A stretch of 64,000 nucleotides of DNA from an uncultured bacterium (lineage in GTDB: Bacteria > Planctomycetota > UBA1135 > GCA-002686595), in the NCBI GenBank assembly GCA_937896235.1, contig CALBMX010000075.1, positions 32,042-96,041 of the forward strand. Reading direction: 5' to 3'. Position 1 is the first letter of the stretch. The number at the start of each line of letters is the position of its first letter. The notes under the pieces were generated by a model. The model ran no database searches. It had not been told where the DNA came from and worked only from the letters and a program-made list of their open reading frames with translations. Made by a program: the position numbers and the translations under genes. Of the stretch, positions 46,104 to 56,367 are shown one piece after another.

Positions 46104-46946
46104 TCAGGGGTACCACGTCATGCTTACAAAGACGACCCCCCCCTTGGGGGTCATCTCCGCTTGAACGGGGATCGTGATGACCTGCCCCCCCCCGAAATCC
46201 ACCGTTGAGGTCAGGTCGACCTCCAGCGGGTTGAGCAGGTGCTCCCAGCTCACTCCAAAGTCCGCCACGAGGTGATCGGAGATCTGGTAGCTCATACCTC
46301 CCGTCGCCGATAAAAAATAGTAGGCGTCGGCTTTCGATTCAAACGGCTGCGTTGTTGTCAGGAATTGAAGCTCGGCATCGACTTTCACTCCCGGGGCCAG
46401 AAAAAATCCGAGCTCGCCAAACATCCTCCACCGATCGGACAGAAAACTCGGGCCGTCCAGGTAGCGTCTTAGAGCGAGGTAAAACTGCATGGAGTCGACG
46501 GTCTCGACGATGAATTTGATGTCGGGGTCGGGCACCGGAGACAGTCCCTCAATGTCGTATTGCCGATAGCCGATCCCCGCCTCGATCGTTGTATTTTCAC
46601 ACAGGAAACTTCGAGCAGCCAGTGCGATTTCGTACTTGCCTATGACGTTGCCTTTGTCCGACTCGAAAAAGTTGTTGTCGGGCCCGCCCAGGGGATCGGG
46701 AACAGGCCCGATCTCAAAGTCACCTTCGAGTACGTGGCGATTCGCTAGGGGCTGCTTCCAGACTAGGCCCGTCCTGCCTTTCTCCAGGAAGGAGTACGCC
46801 GGTTGATGCAACTCAGGCATGCGACAGGAAGCCGCCATTACATAGACGGGTAGCGCAACAAGAAGACGATTTAAAGTCAAAGATAGATAGAGGGCTGCTT
46901 GCCGGAGAAGGTGGTCCGAACCTACACGGTAGGCTGGATCCGCCAT
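46104..46946 (-). CDS. Predicted outer-membrane beta-barrel-like protein, unknown function
   Basis: Alternating amphipathic strands (SMQFYLALRRYL, RWRMFGELGFFLAPG, VVFVSMTWYP); aromatic near the C-terminus; N-terminal hydrophobic/Cys segment. Confidence 0.5.
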   Translation of the reverse strand: MADPAYRVGSDHLLRQAALYLSLTLNRLLVALPVYVMAASCRMPELHQPAYSFLEKGRTGLVWKQPLANRHVLEGDFEIGPVPDPLGGPDNNFFESDKGNVIGKYEIALAARSFLCENTTIEAGIGYRQYDIEGLSPVPDPDIKFIVETVDSMQFYLALRRYLDGPSFLSDRWRMFGELGFFLAPGVKVDAELQFLTTTQPFESKADAYYFLSATGGMSYQISDHLVADFGVSWEHLLNPLEVDLTSTVDFGGGQVITIPVQAEMTPKGGVVFVSMTWYP

Positions 46947-47110
46947 TGTCCGCACTACTTTTTTGGTGTTCCCCCTCCTGGAAGGGCCTCGGGGGTGGCA
47001 CCTAGACGTTCTGCACGTTGCAGCCATCTTCAGGACTTGCGCGGTTTCCGGAATCCTTTAGGGTGAACCGGCGTTCGTGGTTCGTTGCCCCCCCCCTCTA
47101 CGTAAAACTC

Positions 47111-48661
47111 ATGTACTCCAGTCTCTCCTCCTTCCTCCTTGTGACCTCACTTTTCGCCGGATCTGCGGTCTCCCAAACTGCCGACCTCTCCTGGAGTAAC
47201 GGCGTACTTGGCAGCTCGATCACCTACAACATGAGCGGCCCTCCAGGCGAGCTCTACTACCTGCTCCCCTCATTCACTGTGGGCCCGACCCCCCTCGCGT
47301 TCTTCGACCCACTCGACGCGCGCCTGCTAGATGTCGGCATTGATCTCCTTAGCTTTGCACAGCTCGGGTTCCTCGTGCCGACCGCCTCGGTCACTCTTCC
47401 GCTCCCCGCGATCCCATCATTGAGTGGTGTCGAGCTTCGCGCGCAGTTCCTAACGATTGACCCGACGTTTTCAACACCGACGATCGCCAACAAGATCAGC
47501 AACACAACTGGCTTTGTACTTGGCATGAGCGGTGATGTTGTGGGCACTATTGGCGAGGTCGTCACTCCCCGCCAAGGGCACTCCGCGACCGGCTTGAGCG
47601 ACGGGCGAGTCCTTGTTGTGGGAGGTGACGAGGCGCATCTCGTCGGTGCTCTAACCACGACGCAATCGTACGAGTTCTTTGAGCCGCAAAGCCAAATGTT
47701 TGAGAGCGGGGGCACGATGACGCAGCCACGCAGTACACACACGGCGACGCGCCTCAACAATGGCCGAGTTCTCATCGTTGGCGGCTACCCCACTTTTGGT
47801 CCCGGCGTCGCCTCCGCCACGGCGGAGATCATCGACCCCGTTACGGGAAGCTCAACCGCTATTAGCTCTCCGTCCATCGGCCGGACTTTGCACACAGCCA
47901 CCCTCTTGGCAGACGGTCGAGTTCTTGTCGTTGGAGGAGGAGCAAAGTTCGACCTGAACGACATATTCGGCTCGCTCGCGACGGTTGTGAGCAGCACCGA
48001 AATCTATGATCCCGTCTTGGATACATGGACAGCTGGTCCCAACCTACCCAAACCCCTCTTCGCACATCAGGCGAGCCTGCTTGGCGACGGTCGAGTGCTT
48101 ATCACTTCGGGCGTCGAGATCGGATCCCTTTTCGGCATCCCCGTCCCCGCCTTTACGTCTTCGTGCCACCGCTTCAACCCCGCCACCGGACTGTTCGACA
48201 ATACGGCTTCGCTGCCGGCCGCGAGGGCCTATCACGGCCAAATCGCACTTCCCTCGGGAGGAGCCATGGTGATGGGCGGCGCGACCGGAAACTTCACCAC
48301 GCTTGTATTTTCAACGCATGCTGAAGTCTACTCCTACAACCAAGTCTCGAACTCCTGGACTTCGACGGGAAGTCTCAACGTCCCCCGCGCATATCCCAAC
48401 TTGGTGGATACGGGAGCTGGCATCGCGGTCGTCGCTGGGCTAACGAGTATCGACGTAACAACCGGGAGCGGGACACCAGCCACACAAGTTGAGACCTCGG
48501 ACTACGCGGGTATTACCTGGACGGCAAGTGGCGTGCAGACCCTCGCTCGCGAGACCCCACGAGCGGTCTTGATCGATGGCGGAAAGCGCATCCTAATCGT
48601 TGGCACCGGTGACAACGGCGCGCCGGCAGTTGACAAAACGGCCGAGATCTTTATTCCGTAG
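47111..48661 (+). CDS. Secreted kelch-motif protein
   Basis: Signal peptide; repeated RxxHSATxLxDGRVLVVGG motifs (DGRVLVVGGDE, NGRVLIVGGY, DGRVLVVGGG, GDGRVLITSG). Confidence 0.85.
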   Translation: MYSSLSSFLLVTSLFAGSAVSQTADLSWSNGVLGSSITYNMSGPPGELYYLLPSFTVGPTPLAFFDPLDARLLDVGIDLLSFAQLGFLVPTASVTLPLPAIPSLSGVELRAQFLTIDPTFSTPTIANKISNTTGFVLGMSGDVVGTIGEVVTPRQGHSATGLSDGRVLVVGGDEAHLVGALTTTQSYEFFEPQSQMFESGGTMTQPRSTHTATRLNNGRVLIVGGYPTFGPGVASATAEIIDPVTGSSTAISSPSIGRTLHTATLLADGRVLVVGGGAKFDLNDIFGSLATVVSSTEIYDPVLDTWTAGPNLPKPLFAHQASLLGDGRVLITSGVEIGSLFGIPVPAFTSSCHRFNPATGLFDNTASLPAARAYHGQIALPSGGAMVMGGATGNFTTLVFSTHAEVYSYNQVSNSWTSTGSLNVPRAYPNLVDTGAGIAVVAGLTSIDVTTGSGTPATQVETSDYAGITWTASGVQTLARETPRAVLIDGGKRILIVGTGDNGAPAVDKTAEIFIP

Positions 48662-50780
48662 TTGGCACCCGCCGCCATACAGAAACGATTGGGCCACGCG
48701 GTCCAGGTTTACTACCACCGAAAATAGACTCGGCTTTCGAAGAGGCCCAAACACGCTCCATTCCAGGAATGGAGTCGTTTTGGTTCTCGAGCGCCAACCT
48801 CCATAACATGGTCTCTTCTACGGCTTTTGAGAATCCTTTGCGCCCGTTGGACTTCTGAAACCAACGGGCGCGCTCTTGTGCGCTGAAACCCGCGACTCTC
48901 GACAGTGAGGCAATGTCACTGGCCTGCCGAGCGGTGACGACAACGTAGTCAAGCTCGCGTTCAAGGAGCTCTTCTACAAACAATTCTTCGTCCTCTCCTA
49001 GTAGTAGGCGCCCGGAGTCCGCGAAGTGTTCGGGGCCGACAAAGCTCCCGAAGTTGGTCGCTAGGATAGGGCGGCGCGCGTGGTATTCGATCAGGTGCCC
49101 CACATGCCATGCCGACAGCACGCCGTACTCCTTTGGTAAGTCGGGATCTTGCCAATCGCCACCTGCGGGAGTGGCCTCACGCATCCAGCGCAGACCGGCC
49201 AACACCTCTGTACGCCAAGCGCGGGTTTCGTCCATTCCGGAGTAGCTCATCTGACCGCGGATTTGCATTGCCGAGCCGCCCAGAATAAAGAGCAGGAGTG
49301 CCCCACCAATCACCCGCGCTCTGTTTACCGAACTCGTCGTCGCCAAGCTAGCCAGCACACCTGCACTGACTGCCATGGGAACAGCGAGCGAGTTTCCAAA
49401 GCGGCGCTGCGAGATCGTCATCACGCCAAAAACAATCAGGTTGAGAAGCAAGTAAAAAGCCGCGGGTCCACTGAGCCAGCTCGCCTTCGTTTGGAGGCCT
49501 CGAAAGATCGACCAGCCGAGTGCGACAAGGAAGAGAGGGATAAGCAGGCCGGTCCAGCCCATATCTTGAATCACGCCGCGAAGCAGAGCTCCCTGGCCAA
49601 CCTCCACTAAGGGGCGGCTCTCGTCTACGACATCCATAAACAGATTGTTTCGGCTTGCCCACGAAGCACCCTCGCGCACACCGCTCCAAAATCCAGGCAG
49701 GGCAAATACGGCGAGCAGGGCAGCAACCGCTGAGATTCCGGCGCGCATAGAGCGCGCTAGAAGCCGCTCCTTACGAAAGATCCCGGCCATCAGGGCGGGA
49801 GCTTCGAAAGCAAACGCCGCTGCGAGCAGGGCAATCGGCACGCCCGTCGTCAAGTTGATAAGCGAGCCCGGCTGCGTCTCATTCCAAGCGCTCCCCAGGG
49901 ACGGCAAAAAGGTAACCCCTGCCGCGCTAAGGAAGTAGAGCGTCCCCGCCCGCGAAGCGGAGCGACTGCGCTTCTCATCAGCCGACAAGCTCGCCAAAAA
50001 CAGGGTAACCCCCGCTAGCCCAATAAAGACTGCCGAAGCGAGCCAAGTCAGTAGCGCGAGACCCGCAAGTATTCCAGCGAGCAAGCCGCCCCATGTAGCG
50101 TCAACCGCGCGATTCGCTGGGTCGGTCTTCACCGGGTGGGGCTCCTCCCGCTCACCGAGGACCCACCCCAAAATCCCAATATGGAGAGCAAAGAGCAGGG
50201 CAATAGCAACGTGATGATCGATGCGGGCGATGTCTCCGTACCAGACCGCTAGGGGGGTGCAGGAATAGACAAGTGCGGAGGTCACCGCAGCAATGCGTGC
50301 AGCACCTCTGGCGCCGCTCCTCTTCACCAGGACCCAAGCGGCAAACCCGACGGCAAGTGTCGTCCAGACGCCCAGCCAGGGCGGTAGATACACAAGGAGG
50401 TTTTCGAGGCGTGCCTCATACGCGTCGTCGATAAAGTGCCCACCGTGTTCGTCTACGGGGGGTGCTCCCAAGCGCATGAGCGCATATGCCGCGAGGGCCC
50501 CGTCAAAAAACGGGGGCCACGGCACGGGGCTCCCGTCTGGGTGATTCAAAAAGACATCGCTACTGGGAACATGCCCATTCGCCAGAGTGAGTTCGACGCG
50601 CCGCAAGTGATAAGCCGCATCGGGATCATCGACGAGCCACTCGGGAGCGAGCTCGTGACTACCGACCGTAAGTTGCGATGCCGGCGCACGCGCCAAGCGC
50701 AGTTGATATGCGAGAAGCGCGATTAGGATTAGCGCTAGCCCTCCGAGAAAACTCGAGGGTGAGGGGAGAACGCCGCGCAC
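48651..50780 (-). CDS. STT3/oligosaccharyltransferase-like multi-pass membrane protein
   Basis: EWLVDDPDAAYHLRRVELTLANG (STT3 EL1 DxD-like), PWPPFFDGALA, YGDIARIDHHV, 10+ TM segments. C-terminal LSAWHVGHLIEYHARRPILATNFG sits at the WWDYG position. Confidence 0.68.
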   Translation of the reverse strand: MRGVLPSPSSFLGGLALILIALLAYQLRLARAPASQLTVGSHELAPEWLVDDPDAAYHLRRVELTLANGHVPSSDVFLNHPDGSPVPWPPFFDGALAAYALMRLGAPPVDEHGGHFIDDAYEARLENLLVYLPPWLGVWTTLAVGFAAWVLVKRSGARGAARIAAVTSALVYSCTPLAVWYGDIARIDHHVAIALLFALHIGILGWVLGEREEPHPVKTDPANRAVDATWGGLLAGILAGLALLTWLASAVFIGLAGVTLFLASLSADEKRSRSASRAGTLYFLSAAGVTFLPSLGSAWNETQPGSLINLTTGVPIALLAAAFAFEAPALMAGIFRKERLLARSMRAGISAVAALLAVFALPGFWSGVREGASWASRNNLFMDVVDESRPLVEVGQGALLRGVIQDMGWTGLLIPLFLVALGWSIFRGLQTKASWLSGPAAFYLLLNLIVFGVMTISQRRFGNSLAVPMAVSAGVLASLATTSSVNRARVIGGALLLFILGGSAMQIRGQMSYSGMDETRAWRTEVLAGLRWMREATPAGGDWQDPDLPKEYGVLSAWHVGHLIEYHARRPILATNFGSFVGPEHFADSGRLLLGEDEELFVEELLERELDYVVVTARQASDIASLSRVAGFSAQERARWFQKSNGRKGFSKAVEETMLWRLALENQNDSIPGMERVWASSKAESIFGGSKPGPRGPIVSVWRRVPTTE

Positions 50781-52399
50781 TACTTCCCCGCGTCCTCTGC
50801 AACCTCAGCTGCGCGCTCGCCGAGCCACTCAGCTATCAGACGAGGCACATACAAGTCGGACAGAAAGACCGAATAGGGAAGAACTCGTGTGGTCACATGA
50901 GAAGCAGCGCCAGCTATGGAGGCGGCGGCTTCGCTTGTAGTCAGGAAGAGCGTGGGGACGGTCTTGAAGAGCGGAGTCGGACGCCAGGAGTTCGCCACAA
51001 TCACCAAATATTCCAGTGGTGCGGGACCATTGCGTAGGGCTTCCATCTGAGTAGCCATCAGGCTATCACCGCGCAAAATGAGGACTCGATCGGGCCGAGC
51101 TTCCCCCTCTAAGCTCGCGTTCCAATCCGCAGAATGAAGCTCGTCCAGGGCATTTGCGATCGTCGGATCGATGCCATCTCGGCTGGGGTCGACATCGTGA
51201 ATCTCCCCAAGGATCCCCCACTTCGCACCGCTAGTGCCCGACTGTAAATCTCCACCAATCTGAGAGCTGGGAGTCACGCGTAAAAAGTCAAAGGCCCCCC
51301 TTTGCCCGCCTACACCCTTTGCTGTTCGCAATTCGCGCCGCGCAGTCCAGTTTTCGGCCGCGGAGCCCGCGCGCCCCCTCCAATAATCTTCAAATGGAAC
51401 CGCCCTGTCCGGGGAGAGACGCAGGCCATCCGAGAGCAAGTGCTCCAAGGCAAATACCGGGCGACTGCGCTCGGCCTGCTCGCTGGGGGACAAGCCGGTT
51501 GCGCCGCTTTGTAGGGTCGCCAACAGACCGCGCTCGCGCGCCAGCTCAGCAACCGGATCGGCAAGTGCGGGTACAAAGGTGGGATGACTGCGAACCGGAC
51601 CAGCGAGCTCGGCTACCACCTGCGCTTGCTTGCGCTCCTCAAGCGAGGCCTCCTCCATTGGCGTGAGTTCGGCGACAAGCTGCCAGACACCCGGTCGGGT
51701 GTGAGGCGCGCGTAGGTACATGTCAAACCCCGGGGCCGAAAAAGCGCGAGCGCTAATAACCTCTGTTCGCGCCGTGATCTCCGCTCCATCGGGCCCAACC
51801 CAAATCAAGCTAACCTTTACTTCGAGCGCCTCGCGGAGCTCAAAGAGTGGGGAGACACGAACCACAAGGCTCGCGGTCCTCCCCTCCGAACGAGCCTCAA
51901 AGGCACCAGGCAGCACTCGAAGATCAAGTGAGGCAGCCTGAACAGCAAGGGCGCCCGCCTTGTTCTCCGCAAGAAACGCGGCGTCGTCTAGACCGTTCAG
52001 AATCCGGGTTCCCACTTCGATTGAACCGAGGTCAGGCCACCACTCGGAAGGTGCGCCGGCACTGCGGAGCGAGCCCATCACTTCGACTACCCGAGCGCGA
52101 CTCTCTGAGCTCGCATCCTCCCATGCGCTTCGAAAAGCGTCGACGCGACCCCAACGCTGGACGGCTCCGATTGTGAATACGCCGCGATCAATCGTGCTCA
52201 CTTCACTCGCAAGAGGTGCCGCGCTCACGAGCCCGGGGCCTTGCTCTTGAGCACTCGCCATGCTGCCGAGCGCACCACCTAAGAGTGCACCGGCGAGTCC
52301 CATGATCCAGGTTCCTGTATTCGATTTCACGCTCTGATTCTCGTTGGAGCCCACCTGCGCGCGCTCGTTAATCCGCCTGTTCTGCATCTCCAAGTCCAC
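50780..52399 (-). CDS. Secreted protein of unknown function, coupled to the STT3-like gene
   Basis: Signal-anchor MGLAGALLGGALGSMASAQ; stop overlaps the ATG of the STT3-like gene by 1 nt. Confidence 0.65.
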   Translation of the reverse strand: MDLEMQNRRINERAQVGSNENQSVKSNTGTWIMGLAGALLGGALGSMASAQEQGPGLVSAAPLASEVSTIDRGVFTIGAVQRWGRVDAFRSAWEDASSESRARVVEVMGSLRSAGAPSEWWPDLGSIEVGTRILNGLDDAAFLAENKAGALAVQAASLDLRVLPGAFEARSEGRTASLVVRVSPLFELREALEVKVSLIWVGPDGAEITARTEVISARAFSAPGFDMYLRAPHTRPGVWQLVAELTPMEEASLEERKQAQVVAELAGPVRSHPTFVPALADPVAELARERGLLATLQSGATGLSPSEQAERSRPVFALEHLLSDGLRLSPDRAVPFEDYWRGRAGSAAENWTARRELRTAKGVGGQRGAFDFLRVTPSSQIGGDLQSGTSGAKWGILGEIHDVDPSRDGIDPTIANALDELHSADWNASLEGEARPDRVLILRGDSLMATQMEALRNGPAPLEYLVIVANSWRPTPLFKTVPTLFLTTSEAAASIAGAASHVTTRVLPYSVFLSDLYVPRLIAEWLGERAAEVAEDAGK

Positions 52400-52414
52400 C
52401 TATTGCCGAGGCGA

Positions 52415-53647
52415 CTACCGCAGCGGATAGGTGTCCTTCACCCACTTCTGCCACTCTGTTTCAAAATCCAAGACACTCAGTCCGAATGCTTCGGAGAGCG
52501 CATCGCGAGTTGGCGTTTTAGAGCGCATTCGCTTCAGGAGCAAGTTCAACATCTTCGGATCTTTCTGGATAAGGAAGTCGATATAGCTAAACGCGACGGC
52601 GTGCTCCTCAAGGGTCAGAGTATCCGTGTTGCGAGAGAACACGGTTCCGACACCGGGCGTCTCTTTCATGTTCACCATCTTTTTCACGGCGGGTTTCCAC
52701 TTGCCGCCTTTGAAATCTTGGTTGGTGTCCTGCTCTTGGTAGCAGTAGTTGTCACAGACGTTGAAGTAGCGATCCTCGAACCAGTGGGCCAGCCCTGCAT
52801 CGGCCCACCCGCCCTTCTTATTGCCAATCCAATCTACGGGTTTCTGCGCAGAGAGTAGCAGGTGCGTCGTGTTGTGGACGAGGTTGCGGTGCAGCTCCTC
52901 GTCTCCTGCATGGTACTTCTTGATTCCGCACACCGAGTAGGTCGGAGTCAACCCCATCAGCTTGACACCTTGGCCCGCGCTCATTTTGCAAAAGCGCAGC
53001 GAACCATCCGCTTGGTCGCGATCATTCCCCCAGACAAAGATGCGGAAGCGCTCCGTGAACTCCGAGTCCGCCACCATAAGCGTCGTGGTGTAGTCCAGAT
53101 ACAACTTCTCCAGTCGCTCAAGGTACAGGTGGATTAGGGCGTGTTGCTTGAGTCGCTTCTTTCCGATCTTCAAACTATCGAGTTCAAAGGTCAACACGAA
53201 GTGCTCGCTGACGGCGGTATGAAGATCAAACTTCATCGTCTCGTCCATCTTCTTCATCTCGTCGCGAAGGACGGGCATTTTTAAGCGCTTATCAGCAAGC
53301 ACCTTATCCACGTCGGGGCGCTCGCAATCGGGGCAGCTCACCCATCCAGTCCCGCCGCATAGCTCATCCGTGTACACAAAACTGCAGTAGTCGACTTCCA
53401 CTTCGAGCAAGGCGTCGCCTTTAGCGTGCTCTGAGCAGATCAACTTCCCTGTGGTCTTGCACTTCATGCACTTCGGCCAGAACTTCTCCTTTGGCTCTTC
53501 CGGTTCGTCCTGCACCCCACCCTCGATTTGCGTAGAGGAACTGGCCGCATGGGGAGGCCCGCCGAACTCCGGGCCTTCGGCAGATGCGGAGGAGGCCCAA
53601 AGGAGTGGCAAGAAGACGGCGGCGATAAGGATGGCTTTGCGAATCAT
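52415..53647 (-). CDS. Secreted protein with zinc-ribbon-like Cys clusters and a degenerate peptidase-MA-like domain
   Basis: CMKCKTTGKLIC...CGGTGWVSCPDC; ELHRNLVHNTTHLLL...GWADAGLAHWFED resembles a gluzincin HExxH...E arrangement with HNTTH. Confidence 0.6.
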   Translation of the reverse strand: MIRKAILIAAVFLPLLWASSASAEGPEFGGPPHAASSSTQIEGGVQDEPEEPKEKFWPKCMKCKTTGKLICSEHAKGDALLEVEVDYCSFVYTDELCGGTGWVSCPDCERPDVDKVLADKRLKMPVLRDEMKKMDETMKFDLHTAVSEHFVLTFELDSLKIGKKRLKQHALIHLYLERLEKLYLDYTTTLMVADSEFTERFRIFVWGNDRDQADGSLRFCKMSAGQGVKLMGLTPTYSVCGIKKYHAGDEELHRNLVHNTTHLLLSAQKPVDWIGNKKGGWADAGLAHWFEDRYFNVCDNYCYQEQDTNQDFKGGKWKPAVKKMVNMKETPGVGTVFSRNTDTLTLEEHAVAFSYIDFLIQKDPKMLNLLLKRMRSKTPTRDALSEAFGLSVLDFETEWQKWVKDTYPLR

Positions 53648-53783
53648 GGATCAATGAAGGATTTGGTTGGGCTGGTACCATCCTACGGCCCCAACCGGGG
53701 CTGGTCACCGAAACAACCCGCTACTTACGGAACCAGGTCGATAGCGAGGCCCCAATCCGCTTGGTAAATGCGCGTCGGGGACT

Positions 53784-55079
53784 TTAGGCCCTAAACTGGA
53801 AGTCGGTCCGCTCGTGAACAACGCGACCGTTCTTCACGACGACTCGCACCGGGTTTCGCCCGAGCTCGTAGGCTAAATGGCGGTGATTCGGGACGTCCAA
53901 AATCAAGACATCGGCGCGCTTTCCCGGTTCCAAGCTCCCGATATCTCCCGCGCGATTCAAAGATGCCGCGGCATTCAAGGTGCCCGCGGTGAGGACCTCA
54001 CCCGCGGTCATGTTCATGCGCAGAGCACTCCAGGTCATCACCTCGGGCATGGACTGGGTGTAGCAGGAGCCGGGGTTGAAGTCCGTCGCGATCGCCGGTG
54101 CCAAGCCGGCATCGATCATACGGCGGCCCGGAACCTCTTGCTTCTGCCGTAAGTACAGAGCGACCAATGGGCAGATCACAGGCACTACACCCGCCTCGCC
54201 CAATGCCTCGATGCCCTTATCGGTCACACACTCCAGGTGATCCGCGGAGTCCGCTCCAAACTCGGCGGCAAGCTCCGCTCCTCCGAGGGGGGTCAACTGG
54301 TCGACGTGGAGGCGCAGTCGAAAGCCGAGCCCCTTGGCTTGTGTCAAGATCCGCCGCGAATCATCAAGGCCAAACACGTGGCTCTCCGTGAAGATGTCGC
54401 AGTACTCTGCAAGCCCCTCTTCGGCGATGCGCGGAAGCATCTCCTTCACCAATAGATCAACGTAGTCCCCGCGGCGGTCACGGTACTCCTCGGGAAACTC
54501 GTGTGCACCCAGAAAAGTCGGCACAAGATCCACGGGGTGCATGCGGTTCGCTTCAGCAATAACACCTAACATTTTCAGCTCGTCCTCAGTGGAAAGCCCG
54601 TACCCACTTTTGGCCTCGACCGTAGTTGTGCCAAGCTCAAGAAAGCGGTCCATTCGCCCAAGTAGCTGCATAAGGAGCACTTCTCGAGACGCCTTGCGCA
54701 CCCCGCGAACCGTCGAAAGAATCCCACCACCGGACAACGAAATCTCGACGTAGGTCGCGCCTTTGGTGCGCATTTCGAACTCGTCCTCGCGTGTCCCCGC
54801 AAAGACGGGATGCGTGTGGGCATCCACGAAGCCCGGCACAATCGTACCGCCCTTTGCGTCGTATTCGAGGACGGGTCGATACACGCGCCTGAGGTCGGCG
54901 GTCGGCCCCACGGAGACAATCCGATCAGCGCTAATCGCAACGCCCCAGCCCTCGCGCACTTGACACGCATCCAGCTTGGAACCGCTGAGAGCGTGGGCTC
55001 CGAGGGGAGTCGCGACCTCGGCTGCACCCGAGATCAACAAGTCAACACGTTCTAAATGGGGATCCTCATCAACTGTCAT
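53784..55079 (-). CDS. hutI: Imidazolonepropionase
   Basis: VPGFVDAHTHPVFAGTREDEFEMR...GGGILSTV...TTTVEAKSGYGL...PTFLGAHEFP...ATDFNPGSC. Start at 55079 preferred because the upstream start lies in a terminator. Confidence 0.95.
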   Translation of the reverse strand: MTVDEDPHLERVDLLISGAAEVATPLGAHALSGSKLDACQVREGWGVAISADRIVSVGPTADLRRVYRPVLEYDAKGGTIVPGFVDAHTHPVFAGTREDEFEMRTKGATYVEISLSGGGILSTVRGVRKASREVLLMQLLGRMDRFLELGTTTVEAKSGYGLSTEDELKMLGVIAEANRMHPVDLVPTFLGAHEFPEEYRDRRGDYVDLLVKEMLPRIAEEGLAEYCDIFTESHVFGLDDSRRILTQAKGLGFRLRLHVDQLTPLGGAELAAEFGADSADHLECVTDKGIEALGEAGVVPVICPLVALYLRQKQEVPGRRMIDAGLAPAIATDFNPGSCYTQSMPEVMTWSALRMNMTAGEVLTAGTLNAAASLNRAGDIGSLEPGKRADVLILDVPNHRHLAYELGRNPVRVVVKNGRVVHERTDFQFRA

Positions 55080-55110
55080 GTGCACAATCGTAGCGCCTTG
55101 AGGAGCAAAA

Positions 55111-55154
55111 AAGAACAACCGGAGTGAGTCGGATTACCGACCTCACCCCGGTTG
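55111..55154 (-). terminator. Intrinsic terminator of the sigma-factor gene
   Basis: Minus strand: CAACCGGGGTGAGGTCGG-TAAT-CCGACTCACTCCGGTTG (imperfect stem) followed by TTCTTTTTTG. Confidence 0.75.
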
Positions 55155-55190
55155 CGGAGCCGAGCGCGAGCGCTCATTCTCCTGATGAAG

Positions 55191-55982
55191 CTAGCCCGCC
55201 TTACGACAGGCCACCAGCGTCGGCAGCACCCCCATGCTTCGGCGCATATGATTCACTAGGCGCTTGCGAGCCCGAAAGAGAATCATCTTCATGTTCGATG
55301 GGCGCACCCCTAACTTCTCTCCTGCATCCCTGTAAGAGCGGCCCTCAACCTCCACGAGAACCATCGCGGTCTGGTCCCGAGACGACAGTTTTGCGAACGC
55401 CTCTTGGTAGTGGCTCATGAGAAGCACCCATGCGCGGCGCAATCCCTCCTGCTCCTCGTCCACCTGGGCCAACCCTTCGGGCCCCAACTTGGGATCTGCT
55501 GGCTCCTGGAAGCCCTCGGGCATGTCCTCAAACCGCCGCGTCGGGCGGCGAGAATAAGCGCGGCGCACTAAATTGCCAGCAATCGTGCGGATCCAGACCC
55601 GGAACGACCCGTCGTGATCCGAGCGAAAGCTGTTCGCATACTTGTAGACGTTGATGTAGGCATCCTGCATCACCTCTCGGGCGTCCAGGACCCCCTTTGA
55701 TCCTCGCAGAAGCCCTAGGACCCAATCGTGAACGGCGCGCTGTGTGAAGGCGTGGAGGGCCTCAAAGGACTCTGCATCACGGTCATCGCGAAATAGAGCC
55801 ATCAGTTGGGAGGCGATATGGTTTTCGAGGCTGTTTTGGTCTTCGCCCTCTTTCGGAGTCAGGCGAACACCACGACTCTTCAGTCGAGCTAGCACCTCTG
55901 GATAGATCTGTAGAGCATCACAAAGGTCGGAGCAAATGGGTGTGGGAAGCGCTAGGGATAAGGGTTGCATGCCTCTGTACAA
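55191..55982 (-). CDS. RNA polymerase sigma-70 family (ECF-type) sigma factor
   Basis: DAREVMQDAYINVYKYANSF...FRVWIRTIAGNLVRRAYSRR (region 2) and LSSRDQTAMVLVEVEGRSYRDAGEKLGVRPSNMKMILFRARKRL (region 4). Confidence 0.85.
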   Translation of the reverse strand: MYRGMQPLSLALPTPICSDLCDALQIYPEVLARLKSRGVRLTPKEGEDQNSLENHIASQLMALFRDDRDAESFEALHAFTQRAVHDWVLGLLRGSKGVLDAREVMQDAYINVYKYANSFRSDHDGSFRVWIRTIAGNLVRRAYSRRPTRRFEDMPEGFQEPADPKLGPEGLAQVDEEQEGLRRAWVLLMSHYQEAFAKLSSRDQTAMVLVEVEGRSYRDAGEKLGVRPSNMKMILFRARKRLVNHMRRSMGVLPTLVACRKAG

Positions 55983-56367
55983 TCACAGTCCGTGCCAAGT
56001 GGCCTCCGGCTTGGTAGCAATAGTCGTAACCAGCTTTACAATATGGAGTTAGAAACCACAAAGAACTCGACGCGCACTTTCGCACAGGGGGCGCCCACCC
56101 GCCAAGTGTGCGTTTTCGTAACCATGGGTGCTCAAGCGGGGAGTGCGATGGAGCGATTTCGCTCCCCTGTCGAATTGTGAGGTGGGAACGGAAGTCTCTG
56201 GAAGACCTATAGCTCTTGGATGAAGGGCAGATGTCCGGAGAAAGGGCCGATGGGGATCGCCCTCTCCACACGGAGCGGAGCCCCTTCAGTCAATGTCGTA
56301 TCGCCGGCTTTTCTGGCGGGCTGCTCGGTACGAATCCAGTCCGTGCCTAGTATCATCTTGGCCTAGC

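Noticed and set aside
48756-48774. Palindrome CTCCATTCCAGGAATGGAG
   Set aside because: One-nucleotide loop, inside the STT3-like coding sequence; likely coincidental.
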